In this document: one piece after another, positions 1 to 7,698 of the stretch
Numbering within the stretch: the stretch's first letter is position 1
Layout: each line of letters opens with the position of its first letter
Assembly (NCBI GenBank): GCA_016776605.1
Contig: JADHTB010000033.1
Location: 1-37,740 of the forward strand
Length of the DNA: 37,740 nucleotides
DNA from: Alphaproteobacteria bacterium
GTDB lineage: Bacteria; Pseudomonadota; Alphaproteobacteria; GCA-2731375
Direction: 5' to 3'
Made by a program: the position numbers and the translations under genes
The notes under the pieces: generated by a model
The model's input: only the letters and a program-made list of their open reading frames with translations
What the model was told of the DNA's origin: nothing
Databases searched by the model: none

Positions 1-270
1 AATGTTCAAGTTTGATACCAGGCTCTCTCGCCCGAGCGGCGAAACTTCGAACTTTGTAAAATCAGCGTGCCGAATTATCGTTTAAAAACAACGGATTAAA
101 AACCCGTACTAAATCTTCACAGTCAACAGCTTTGGAGAGAATAGGCCAAAGAGAGAGAAATTGGGGAGAAATGCCGGAACGGTAGTCAACAGATTTTGTC
201 TCAAAAGCCCGCAGGACCTGGGGTTTTCAGGCCCGCAAGAAGCGGCGGGAGACTGTTGCGAATAGTATAA
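1..270. other. non-coding stretch downstream of tRNA-Ser
   Basis: No convincing gene is visible here. Open frames on the minus strand run through the neighbouring tRNA and encode low-complexity peptides, so I treat them as chance. The stretch lies on the 3' side of the minus-strand tRNA-Ser gene, a common place for integrase attachment, but no integrase or att-like duplication is seen. The 9-mer AGTCAACAG occurs twice (about 120 and 186), which may be chance. Confidence 0.5.
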
Positions 271-360
271 TGGCGGAGGGAGTGGGATTCGAACCCACGA
301 TACGGTTACCCGTATACACACTTTCCAGGCGTGCGCCTTCAACCACTCGGCCACCCCTCC
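271..360 (-). tRNA. tRNA-Ser (anticodon GGA)
   Basis: This 90-nt gene reads on the minus strand from GGAGGGGTGGCCGAGTGG to a genomically encoded CCA end at 271-273. The D-loop region, a 5-bp anticodon stem around the loop CTGGAAA (anticodon GGA at 324-326), a long class II variable arm with stem TACGGGTAACCGTA, and the T-arm GGTTCGAATCC are all visible. The long variable arm and the anticodon identify it as serine tRNA reading UCC/UCU codons. Confidence 0.97.
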
Positions 361-499
361 ACATTCTCGATTTCGGGCCTGAACATAGTGGTGAATGCGC
401 CGTGCGGCAATATGGTGATCGGGAACAAATTGACACAAGCGGTTGTTTTTTCAATGATTGCCATAACGAGCTGATTATTTTGGATAAAATGGTGCTCAT

Positions 500-826
500 A
501 TGGCGATGGGGAAGACGCGAAGCGTAGGCCGCATACTGGGCTGGCTATTGCTCGCCCTGGCTTTCATGATCGCGGGGGCCGAGGCGATGGCCTCGTTGCG
601 GGCGGGTGAATGGCAGCCCATGGCCTTGGGACAGCTCTGGTATGATCTGGACCGTGGCAGCCTCAATTTAATGCAAGCCCTGGTGCAACGCTATCTGCAT
701 CCCGCGATTTGGGATCCTGGGGTGATCACCATATTGCAATGGCCCGCCTGGCTGGTGGCGGTTATTCCAGCGGCAGTTTTGCTGTTGTTTACCCGCCGCC
801 GCCGCAGTTCGTTTTCAAAATCTTAG
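500..826 (+). CDS. small two-TM membrane protein, unknown function
   Basis: The frame encodes 108 residues. A hydrophobic segment at about residues 12-30 (GWLLLALAFMIAGAEAM) and a second at about 81-97 (WLVAVIPAAVLLLF) are followed by a positively charged tail (RRRRSS). The predicted topology is two inner-membrane helices with a basic cytoplasmic C-terminus. The middle contains a conserved-looking WYDLDRGSLNLMQALVQRYL stretch. I do not recognise a characterised family; similar short proteins occur as hypothetical proteins in alphaproteobacteria. The start could be the ATG at 500 or at 506, and no strong Shine-Dalgarno supports either. It converges on lepA with only about 50 nt between the two stops. 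Confidence 0.65.
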   Translation: MAMGKTRSVGRILGWLLLALAFMIAGAEAMASLRAGEWQPMALGQLWYDLDRGSLNLMQALVQRYLHPAIWDPGVITILQWPAWLVAVIPAAVLLLFTRRRRSSFSKS

Positions 827-865
827 GCTATTTTCGGGGTGCCGGGCCGCCTGGCTGATTAACCT

Positions 866-878
866 TGAAAACGCTCTA
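866..878. repeat. half copy of the TGCTCTA dispersed repeat, supplying the lepA stop
   Basis: TGAAAACGCTCTA matches the right end of the larger repeat at 2840-2852 (TGAAAATGCTCTA) with one mismatch. The final CTA (876-878), read on the minus strand, is the TAG stop codon of lepA. Confidence 0.5.
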
Positions 879-2675
879 ATCGCCGGTTTTCAGCGCCGCG
901 ATAAAGGCTTCCTGGGGAATTTCCACCTTGCCAAAGGTGCGCATGCGTTTTTTGCCCTTTTTCTGCTTGTCCAACAGCTTGCGCTTGCGGCTGACATCGC
1001 CGCCATAGCATTTGGCCAGGACATCCTTGCGCATGGCGCGCACGGTTTCCCGCGCGATGACCCGGCCGCCGATGGCCGCCTGAATGGCAATGGCGAATAA
1101 CTGGCGCGGGATCAGGTCTTTCAGACGTTCACAAAGGGCCCGACCCCGCTGTTCGGCGCGGCCCGCGTGGACGATCATGGCCAGGGCGTCGACCGGTTCG
1201 TGGTTCACCAGGATCGACATCTTGACCAGCCGTTCAGGCCGGTAATCCAGCAACTCGTAGTCAAAGCTGGCATAACCCCGCGAGACCGATTTCAGACGGT
1301 CATAAAAGTCGAACACCACCTCGTTCAAGGGCAGATCGTATTGCACCATGGCCCGGTTGCCGGCATAGGTCAGATTGGTCTGGATGCCGCGCCGTTCCTC
1401 GCATAGCTTTAGAACCTGGCCCAGATAGTCGTCGGGCACCAGAATGGTCGCCTTGATCCAGGGTTCCTCGATGCGGTCGATCTGAACCGGATCGGGCATA
1501 TCCGCCGGGTTGTGAATTTCCTGCAGGCTGCCGTCATTCATGTAGACTTGATAGACAACACTTGGCGCGGTGGTGATCAAATCCAGATCAAATTCCCGCT
1601 CCAGCCGCTGTTGCACGATCTCCATATGCAGCAGGCCCAAAAAACCGCAGCGGAAGCCGAAACCCAGGGCGGGGGAACTTTCGGTTTCGAAATCGAACGA
1701 AGCGTCGTTGAGTCGCAAACGTGCCAGGCTTTCGCGCAAATCGTCGAAATTGGCGGCATCCACGGGAAACAAGCCGCAGAACACCACCGGGATGGCCGGC
1801 TTGAACCCCTCCAGGGCCTGCGCGGTGGGGTTACGGTCATCGGTCAGGGTATCACCCACGCGGGTTTCCGAGACATCCTTGATGGAGGCGGTAAAAAAGC
1901 CCAGTTCGCCCGGTCCCAGGCTGCCAACCTTCTCTAATTTCGGGGTAAAGACGCCGACCTGTTCGATCAGGTGACGGCTGCCCGTGGCCATCAGACGGGT
2001 GCGCATGCCTTTTTCCAGGCGCCCATGGATAACCCGCACCAGGACAATCACGCCCAGATAAGGATCATACCAACTATCCACCAACAGGGCCTGCAGGGGC
2101 GCGTCCGCGTCACCCACGGGCGGTGGCAGGCGTTCAACCAGCGCCTCCAATACCTCTTCGATGCCGATGCCCGATTTGGCCGAAGTTAGGATCGCGTCCG
2201 AGGCGTCGATGCCGATCACATCCTCAATCTGGGCCCGCACCTGCTCAGGCTCCGCCGCGGGCAGATCGATCTTGTTCAGCACCGGGACGATCTCATGGTT
2301 TTTTTCAATCGCCTGATAGACATTGGCCAAGGTCTGCGCCTCAACCCCCTGGCTGGCGTCCACCACCAGCAACGAGCCCTCACAGGCTGACAACGAGCGG
2401 CTGACCTCATAGGCGAAATCCACATGGCCGGGTGTGTCGATCAGGTTCAGGACATAGGTTTCGCCGTTCTTGGCGCGATAATTCAGGCGGACCGTCTGGG
2501 CCTTGATGGTGATGCCGCGCTCGCGCTCCAGATCCATGGAATCCAGGACCTGTTCGTGCATCTCACGATCTTGCAGACCACCGCAAAACGAGATCAGCCG
2601 ATCTGCCAGGGTGGATTTGCCATGATCGATATGGGCGATGATGGCGAAGTTACGAATGTGGGTTAAATCTGTCAT
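876..2675 (-). CDS. lepA: elongation factor 4 (LepA), ribosome-associated GTPase
   Basis: LepA/EF4 is a translational GTPase that binds the 70S ribosome and influences initiation and elongation. The chosen ATG at 2673-2675 gives 599 residues ([13 protein letters not shown]...), the usual length. An upstream in-frame extension of 52 residues reads through a dispersed repeat and is rejected. Visible motifs are the P-loop AHIDHGKST near the N-terminus, [12 protein letters not shown] (switch I/G2), DTPGHVDF (G3) and [10 protein letters not shown] (G4). The C-terminus has the LepA-specific [23 protein letters not shown] motif region, described here only by its start (CYGGD) and its basic tail. The stop codon TAG lies inside a half copy of the dispersed TGCTCTA repeat. 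lepB does not follow, unlike the E. coli arrangement. Confidence 0.97.
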   Translation of the reverse strand: MTDLTHIRNFAIIAHIDHGKSTLADRLISFCGGLQDREMHEQVLDSMDLERERGITIKAQTVRLNYRAKNGETYVLNLIDTPGHVDFAYEVSRSLSACEGSLLVVDASQGVEAQTLANVYQAIEKNHEIVPVLNKIDLPAAEPEQVRAQIEDVIGIDASDAILTSAKSGIGIEEVLEALVERLPPPVGDADAPLQALLVDSWYDPYLGVIVLVRVIHGRLEKGMRTRLMATGSRHLIEQVGVFTPKLEKVGSLGPGELGFFTASIKDVSETRVGDTLTDDRNPTAQALEGFKPAIPVVFCGLFPVDAANFDDLRESLARLRLNDASFDFETESSPALGFGFRCGFLGLLHMEIVQQRLEREFDLDLITTAPSVVYQVYMNDGSLQEIHNPADMPDPVQIDRIEEPWIKATILVPDDYLGQVLKLCEERRGIQTNLTYAGNRAMVQYDLPLNEVVFDFYDRLKSVSRGYASFDYELLDYRPERLVKMSILVNHEPVDALAMIVHAGRAEQRGRALCERLKDLIPRQLFAIAIQAAIGGRVIARETVRAMRKDVLAKCYGGDVSRKRKLLDKQKKGKKRMRTFGKVEIPQEAFIAALKTGD

Positions 2676-2748
2676 GCGGGGCGCTTTTAGCACCGCAGCG
2701 TCATCGGCGGAAGCGGGAAAACGCACGCCGTGCCCGCCGGCTGTTATA

Positions 2749-2853
2749 CTAGAGCAATTCCGAATTAATGAGAATCGCGAAGCGATTCTAAGTGATTGGA
2801 AAAATTGCTCTAATTCTAAAGATCTGAGCATTTTCAGAATGAAAATGCTCTAG
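2749..2853. repeat. dispersed palindromic repeat, long form (two hairpins)
   Basis: The element begins CTAGAGCAATTCC and ends GAAAATGCTCTAG. Inside it, AGAGCAATT (2751-2759) pairs with AATTGCTCT (2803-2811) and encloses AGAATCGC-GAA-GCGATTCT. A second hairpin, GAGCATTTTCA-GAA-TGAAAATGCTC, follows (2826-2850). A copy with an internal deletion lies at 10156-10204. The element sits in the divergent intergenic region between lepA and the SDR gene. It resembles a non-autonomous MITE or REP-like sequence; no coding capacity is seen. Confidence 0.8.
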
Positions 2854-2894
2854 CCTGCAATAACTTGATATGCCCCTGATGGGAGTGTGGCACA

Positions 2895-3677
2895 ATGACA
2901 GATGGATACCACTTTTCCGATGGCCGCCTGGCGGTTGTCACCGGCGCGGCCTCGGGTATCGGCCGGGCTACCGCCTTGCTGCTGGCGGCCCGCGGCGCCC
3001 ATGTCCTGGGCGTTGATCAGAACCCGGCGGGCCTAGAAAGCCTGGCGGAAGAGGCAGAACCCGGCACGGTATCGACCCTTACCGTTGATCTGACCCAGGA
3101 AAATGCCGGGCAAAGGGTCAAGGCGGCAGCCGAGGCGGCCGGTGCGCCCTGGCGCATTCTGGTCAACAATGCGGGCGTCGGCCAGGCCCGTTCGGTGTTG
3201 CAGACGGATAGCGGCGAACTGGCCCGGATTATGGACATCAACCTGGCCGCCGTGTTCGCCATGTCCCGTGCCGCCCTGGAGGTCATGCGGGAAAGTGGCG
3301 GTGGCGCCATCCTCAATATGTCATCAATTTTTGCCTTGATCGGCACGCCCAATGCCGGTGCCTATGCCGCCTCCAAGGCGGCCCTGAACGGCCTGACCCG
3401 CCAAATGGCAGCGGAATTCGGCCCCGTTGGCATCCGCGTCAACTCCATCGCCCCCGGCCTGATCGAAACCCCCATGACCCAGGCGCGCATCCACGAACCA
3501 GGCACGGTGCAACAGCGCATGTTGTCGGAAACGCCGTTGCAGCGGGTCGGCCTGCCACGTGATATCGCCCAGGCCGTGGCCTTCCTGTGTTGCGACGATG
3601 CCTCGTTCATCACCGGCCAGGTCCTGACCGTCGACGGCGGCTGGGGCGTGGGCAGATATCCAATAGCGGACGTCTGA
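2895..3677 (+). CDS. SDR-family NAD(P)-dependent oxidoreductase
   Basis: A classical short-chain dehydrogenase of 260 residues, predicted to be cytosolic and to interconvert an alcohol and a ketone using NAD(P). The sequence shows the Rossmann motif TGAASGIG at about residues 16-23, NNAG at about 90, the catalytic Ser in NMSSIF and the YxxxK pair in YAASK, followed by the PGLIETPM loop. An acidic residue after beta-2 (GVDQN) favours NAD over NADP. A GGGAG ribosome-binding sequence lies about 12 nt before the ATG. The closest functional group looks like 3-oxoacyl-ACP-reductase/glucose-dehydrogenase-type SDRs; the substrate cannot be read from the sequence. It converges with a second SDR 31 bp downstream. 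Confidence 0.92.
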   Translation: MTDGYHFSDGRLAVVTGAASGIGRATALLLAARGAHVLGVDQNPAGLESLAEEAEPGTVSTLTVDLTQENAGQRVKAAAEAAGAPWRILVNNAGVGQARSVLQTDSGELARIMDINLAAVFAMSRAALEVMRESGGGAILNMSSIFALIGTPNAGAYAASKAALNGLTRQMAAEFGPVGIRVNSIAPGLIETPMTQARIHEPGTVQQRMLSETPLQRVGLPRDIAQAVAFLCCDDASFITGQVLTVDGGWGVGRYPIADV

Positions 3678-3708
3678 CGGACCTCATTCCGATTAATACG
3701 GAGTGACA

Positions 3709-4470
3709 TCAGCCTTCCATCATGCCGGCCACCGTATAGCCGCCATCGGCGCCATAAACGTGCCCGGTGACAAAGCTGCTTTCCTCGGCTGCCAGAAAAG
3801 CGGCGACCGCCGCCACCTCCTCCGGCAGGCCAAAGCGCCCCATGGGCATACGCGCCATGACGCTGGGGGGTGGAATATCGCCCTGTACCGCCCTGGTCTT
3901 GGTCGGGCCGGGCGCCACGGCGTTGACCCGAATATCATGTTCTGCCAGTTCAATCGCCATGGACTGGGTAAGATTGATCAAGCCGGCCTTGCTGGCACCA
4001 TAGGCGGCCCGCCCCCTGCCCCCAAAGATGCCCGAATTGGAGGCGACAAAGACGATCCGGCCGCCACCCCCCTGGGCCACCATCTGGCGCGCGGCTTCCT
4101 GGCCGCACATAAAGGCGCCGGACAGGTTAAGACCGAGGACATGGTTCCAGAATTCGTCGGTCATTTCCAAAAATGGCGCCCGGTCCATGATCCCCGCATT
4201 GCTGACCGCGATGTCCAGGCGGCCCCGCAGCGCCACCGCCTGCCCAACCATCGCCGCCACCGATGCCCGCTGGGTCACATCGACATGGCACGCGGTGGCC
4301 GCGGCGCCGGTTTCGGTAATGCTGCGTACGGTTTCCGCCGCCGTCTCGGGATCAATATCCGCGACCAGTACGTGGGCGCCTTCGGACGCCAGCCGTTGGG
4401 CGATGGCCCGCCCTATGCCCCCCCCCGATCCCGTAACCAGGGCCGATTGCCCCTGCATTCGTTCCGACAT
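3709..4470 (-). CDS. SDR-family NAD(P)-dependent oxidoreductase
   Basis: A 253-residue classical SDR. The cofactor motif TGSGGGIG lies at about 14-21, the acidic VADID follows beta-2 (NAD preference inferred), SNAG replaces the usual NNAG, and the active site contains VASNSG...YGASK. The start ATG at 4468-4470 is preceded by GGAGGTGAGGTC, a strong Shine-Dalgarno. It is read in the same direction as the oxaloacetate decarboxylase-like gene upstream, but a large palindromic repeat separates them, so co-transcription is uncertain. Substrate unknown; small alcohols, sugars or 3-hydroxyacyl compounds are all possible. Confidence 0.92.
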   Translation of the reverse strand: MSERMQGQSALVTGSGGGIGRAIAQRLASEGAHVLVADIDPETAAETVRSITETGAAATACHVDVTQRASVAAMVGQAVALRGRLDIAVSNAGIMDRAPFLEMTDEFWNHVLGLNLSGAFMCGQEAARQMVAQGGGGRIVFVASNSGIFGGRGRAAYGASKAGLINLTQSMAIELAEHDIRVNAVAPGPTKTRAVQGDIPPPSVMARMPMGRFGLPEEVAAVAAFLAAEESSFVTGHVYGADGGYTVAGMMEG

Positions 4471-4494
4471 GACCTCACCTCCATTAAATTTGCT

Positions 4495-4633
4495 TAGAGC
4501 ACTTTTAAGTTTAACTTACCCGCCCGCTCCCCCTCCCGGCCACCCACGGGATTATGATCCCAAGCGCCTCTGGGGGTGGCCGGGAGGGGGAGCGGGCGGC
4601 CCGGCGATCCGGATGAATATCGAAAATGGTCTA
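4495..4633. repeat. composite dispersed repeat containing a 26-bp perfect GC-rich inverted repeat
   Basis: The outer ends TAGAGCACTTTT (4495-4506) and GAAAATGGTCTA (4622-4633) are imperfect inverted copies of the TAGAGCA repeat family. Between them, 4520-4545 and 4574-4599 are perfect reverse complements over 26 bp (CCGCCCGCTCC...), separated by 28 bp. Transcribed from either strand it would form a very stable hairpin. The right end supplies the TAG stop of the upstream minus-strand gene (4631-4633). There is no T-tract, so a classical terminator role is not supported. Confidence 0.75.
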
Positions 4634-5491
4634 GAGCCATTCCTTGCCCTGGCGGGCGTAGTCCTCGTGCCGCGTCACCGCCCGCATCAGATCCGCCGAG
4701 GCGGTGCCGGTGATGGCCTCCGGCGCGACGCCATCGCGCAGGGCTTTCATGGTGTCGTGGATGGCCTGTACCGAGGCCGTGAAGGAATCGTGCCCGCGCA
4801 ACAGAAAGCGTGCGCCGTGGGCTGCCAGCCAGGCCGGGTCGCGCATATCCTTTGCCCCCCCGCCCAGTAATAAAGGTACTGAAATTTCGCCGGCGATCGC
4901 CTCCAGCGCCGCACGCGAAGGCACGCCAACCAAAAAGATGGCGTCCACCCCCGCCGCGACATAGGCCTTGGAGCGTGCGATGGCATCCTCGACCGATGTC
5001 AGTTGCGCCGCGCTGGTGCGCCCGGCGATGACCAGATCGGGATCGGACCGTCCGGCCACGGCGGCGCGCATCTTGCCGACGCCTTCCTCGATGGATAACA
5101 GCGATGCCTTGCCACCGCGGCCAAAAGGCTGGGGCAGGTCGGTATCCTCGATCGCCAGGCCGGCCAGGCCAGCGTTCTCCAATTCCTCTACCGTGCGCTT
5201 GACGTTAAGGGCATTGCCATAGCCATGATCCGCATCGGCGAACAGGGGCAGTTCCGATGCCCGGCTAATCCGATGCGCCTGTTCGGCAAACTCCGTCAAG
5301 GTCAACAAGATCAGATCCGGCGCCGCCAGCACCGCCAGAGACGCCAGGGAGCCGGCATACATACCCATTTCATAGCCGAGGTGTTCGGCAATGCTGGCCG
5401 AAATTGGATCGTAGACGGATGCCGGATAGACGCAATGTTGGGTCTGCAAGATTTCACGAAAACGTTGGCGGCGGTTGCTCCAGCGTGACAT
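4631..5491 (-). CDS. isocitrate lyase/PEP mutase superfamily enzyme, oxaloacetate decarboxylase-like
   Basis: The product (286 residues from the ATG at 5489-5491) belongs to the PEP mutase/isocitrate lyase superfamily of TIM barrels acting on alpha-oxycarboxylates. It closely resembles, from memory, the Pseudomonas PA4872-type oxaloacetate decarboxylase, which is also about 287 residues. Shared blocks include SVYDPISA, GSLASL.VLAAPD, FADADHGYGNALN at about 84-96 and IEDTDLPQPFG at about 114-124. The Asp86/Asp88/Glu115 cluster would bind Mg2+. The KKCGH-type loop of true isocitrate lyases is absent. An upstream in-frame extension of 23 codons is rejected because GGGAG lies 10-15 nt before the chosen ATG. 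The stop codon overlaps the end of the dispersed repeat. Dimethylmalate or methylisocitrate lyase activity is the main alternative. Confidence 0.85.
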   Translation of the reverse strand: MSRWSNRRQRFREILQTQHCVYPASVYDPISASIAEHLGYEMGMYAGSLASLAVLAAPDLILLTLTEFAEQAHRISRASELPLFADADHGYGNALNVKRTVEELENAGLAGLAIEDTDLPQPFGRGGKASLLSIEEGVGKMRAAVAGRSDPDLVIAGRTSAAQLTSVEDAIARSKAYVAAGVDAIFLVGVPSRAALEAIAGEISVPLLLGGGAKDMRDPAWLAAHGARFLLRGHDSFTASVQAIHDTMKALRDGVAPEAITGTASADLMRAVTRHEDYARQGKEWL

Positions 5492-5581
5492 CGATGGTTT
5501 CTCCCTCGGTGAGTTCTGGGGGCAACTGTAAACGCTCCGCCACGCTGGCGCGACCCCCATGATTGGGCACGCCCCTTGGTG

Positions 5582-6859
5582 TCAATCAAACAGCAAGCCC
5601 GCCAAAAGCAGTAAGCTGCTGGTGGCAAAGCCCAACCTGGGAACCCAAATCGGCACACGGAAGACATCGCCCGATGGCGCGGGCCCAGACCATTTCAGCC
5701 GCAGCAAAGCCAAATTGACGAGAGCGAAGACCGTCAGAACAATTACCGAGGTGGTTTTGGCAAGTTCCGCGATAGGCAGAAAACAGGCCAGCAACAAGAT
5801 AATGCCGACGACCAGCCCGGTTGCCGGAAGCGGCGTTCGGGTATGCGGATTAACCTTGGCCAGGATCCGGGGCAAACTGCCTTGCGCGGCAAGGCCATAA
5901 ATTACCCGCGAGGCCATGATAATCTGGATCAACGCGCCATTGACCGTCGCAATGATCGCAATAATGCTGAACAAGCCGCGCGGCATGGGGCCGGCGCTAT
6001 CGAAAATTAGCGCCAGGGGCGCCGACGAGCCGACCAGCGTATGCATGGGAACCACAAGCACGACCACCGAAACCACGGTGAAATAGATGGCCGTGGCCAT
6101 GATCAGGGTCAGGATAATGCCCCTGGGCATTGTCTTGCCCGGTTCCTTGACCTCTTCCGCGACGTTGACCATGTCTTCGAAGCCGACAAAGGCAAAAAAC
6201 GCCAATAATCCGGCGGAGACAATCCCGCTCCATACACCCACCTCGAAGGGCGGAATGAGGCTGCTAAATTCAGCTCCAAAATCAGCCAGCACCTCAGGCT
6301 TGCTTGCCAACCCGAAGTAAACCACCAATCCCAGGCCGCCAATTTCGATCACGGTAAACAATGCGGCAAGGGTCACTGATTCAAGGATGCCCCATACCGC
6401 CACCAAACCAACCAGCAGAACCACAAGCGCGGTCAGCAATTGCGGTGATAGCGGAACATAGGCCTGAAGATAGGCTGCCGCCCCTATGATGATCGCCGCC
6501 GACGAGACCATGCCCGAAGACACGACCATAAGCCCGACAATCAAGGTCAGCGCACGGGAATTGAACCCCGCGCGGATATAGGCGGCTTCACCAGCGCTGA
6601 CCGGATACCGGGTCGCCAACTCGCAATATGAAAAGCCTGTAAACCCGACCACCACGGCGGCCAGCAGAAAGGAGATGGGCGCATAGACACCGGCCTTCGC
6701 GGCGGTGGCGCCCACCAACACGTAAATCCCGGCGCCAATGGTGACACCAAGGCCGTAAAGGGTGAGAAGCGGCAGCGTAAGGCGGCGCCTTAATTTCGGC
6801 TGGCTGTCCGGCCCGGCCGCCAGTTGTGGTTCATCACTGCGCACGACAGGGCCGGTCAA
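5582..6859 (-). CDS. APC-superfamily amino acid permease
   Basis: A hydrophobic protein of 425 residues with about twelve predicted transmembrane helices. The N-terminal helix carries the APC signature GLGVTIGAGIYVLVG, followed by SFLLAAVVVGFTGFSYCELATRYP in two blocks, and a conserved GFEDMVNVAEEVKEPGKTMP region that matches amino-acid permeases of the cationic/neutral group. It probably imports amino acids across the inner membrane by H+ or Na+ symport; the substrate is unknown. The first codon is TTG and overlaps the TGA stop of the upstream Usp-like gene (TTGA), so translational coupling is likely; a GTG 15 nt further in is an alternative. It is the last gene of a lon-like/usp/permease set. 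Confidence 0.88.
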   Translation of the reverse strand: MTGPVVRSDEPQLAAGPDSQPKLRRRLTLPLLTLYGLGVTIGAGIYVLVGATAAKAGVYAPISFLLAAVVVGFTGFSYCELATRYPVSAGEAAYIRAGFNSRALTLIVGLMVVSSGMVSSAAIIIGAAAYLQAYVPLSPQLLTALVVLLVGLVAVWGILESVTLAALFTVIEIGGLGLVVYFGLASKPEVLADFGAEFSSLIPPFEVGVWSGIVSAGLLAFFAFVGFEDMVNVAEEVKEPGKTMPRGIILTLIMATAIYFTVVSVVVLVVPMHTLVGSSAPLALIFDSAGPMPRGLFSIIAIIATVNGALIQIIMASRVIYGLAAQGSLPRILAKVNPHTRTPLPATGLVVGIILLLACFLPIAELAKTTSVIVLTVFALVNLALLRLKWSGPAPSGDVFRVPIWVPRLGFATSSLLLLAGLLFD

Positions 6860-7698
6860 TGCACCAGAAAAAGCGGGTGCCGGCTTTCAAATAGCAGATG
6901 AGCATTTGCCTTATCGCCCAACAACGGCCCATCGTCGGCAATAATCAGCAGGTGGTCGAGTGAACCTAAACGCCGCAGAACAGCATCCGCCGTCAAGCCG
7001 ACAGGCGCCAAAATGTCCGCATCCAGCCCTGCATCAGCAATGATAGCCGCCAGTGCCTTGGCAAGAGCCGCGCCGTCCGCGGCGTTGGCCGCACTTGGCA
7101 GCAAGGTCAATTCCCGCCCCTCGCCGGGGAAAAGCGATGCCACGGCACGAAGGCACTTGCCGGCGTTTTCCGCGCTATCACAGATTACAGTGAACCGCTT
7201 TGCCAATGGTTTGCCGCCTTTCAACAGCAAGGTCGGGCGCAACATCGGCCCCGTCACGTTCCGGCCCGTCAATTGGGCGCGGTAGTACCGCGCCCGCAAT
7301 CGCCCCGTGCCCTCGGCAATGATCAAGTCGGCGTCCTGGCTGGCGTTCGTCATCTCCTGCTGAAAATTCCCCCTGACCGTATGAAAACCAACGGTAACCT
7401 TTCGGCGCGTCCCAGCGTGCTCCAACTGCCGTCGGGCGCTACCCGCCAGCGCCTTTAACTGGGCATCCAGGGTTTGCTTGTCGAGCACGCGCGCGGTCGC
7501 GGATGAAAAACTGAACTCGTGCACAAAATCCAGTCCACCGACGGAAATAAGGTCACTGTCTTCGACAAAAACCGCCTGCAGCTCGACCCGCAAGTGAGCC
7601 GCGATATCAATCGCCGCATCCAAGGTTTCGCGGCAATGGGTGGATGTGTCCATCTGCAAAAGAACCCTGCGATACCGCAAATTTTCAGCACTAATCAT
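6856..7698 (-). CDS. universal stress protein (UspA-like), probably tandem domain
   Basis: From the ATG at 7696-7698 the product is 280 residues. The start RYRRVLLQMDTSTHCRETLDAAIDIA matches the beta-1/alpha-1 region of UspA domains (given here in part), and SQDADLIIAEGTGR matches the later strand region. The usual ATP-binding GxxGx9G(S/T) motif is not obvious in either half; the second half (about 155-280) looks like a degenerate repeat. Total length is near that of two-domain Usp proteins. The start codon lies inside the last codons of the lon-like gene (8-nt overlap), and AGGAGGAGGAG in the acidic tail-coding region of that gene serves as the ribosome-binding site. The 3' end overlaps the permease. 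This arrangement points to a stress-linked regulatory partner for the protease or the transporter. Confidence 0.8.
   Translation of the reverse strand: MISAENLRYRRVLLQMDTSTHCRETLDAAIDIAAHLRVELQAVFVEDSDLISVGGLDFVHEFSFSSATARVLDKQTLDAQLKALAGSARRQLEHAGTRRKVTVGFHTVRGNFQQEMTNASQDADLIIAEGTGRLRARYYRAQLTGRNVTGPMLRPTLLLKGGKPLAKRFTVICDSAENAGKCLRAVASLFPGEGRELTLLPSAANAADGAALAKALAAIIADAGLDADILAPVGLTADAVLRRLGSLDHLLIIADDGPLLGDKANAHLLFESRHPLFLVH

Noticed and set aside
109..499. Two minus-strand ORFs across the tRNA-Ser gene
   Set aside because: They run through the tRNA sequence and encode compositionally biased peptides.
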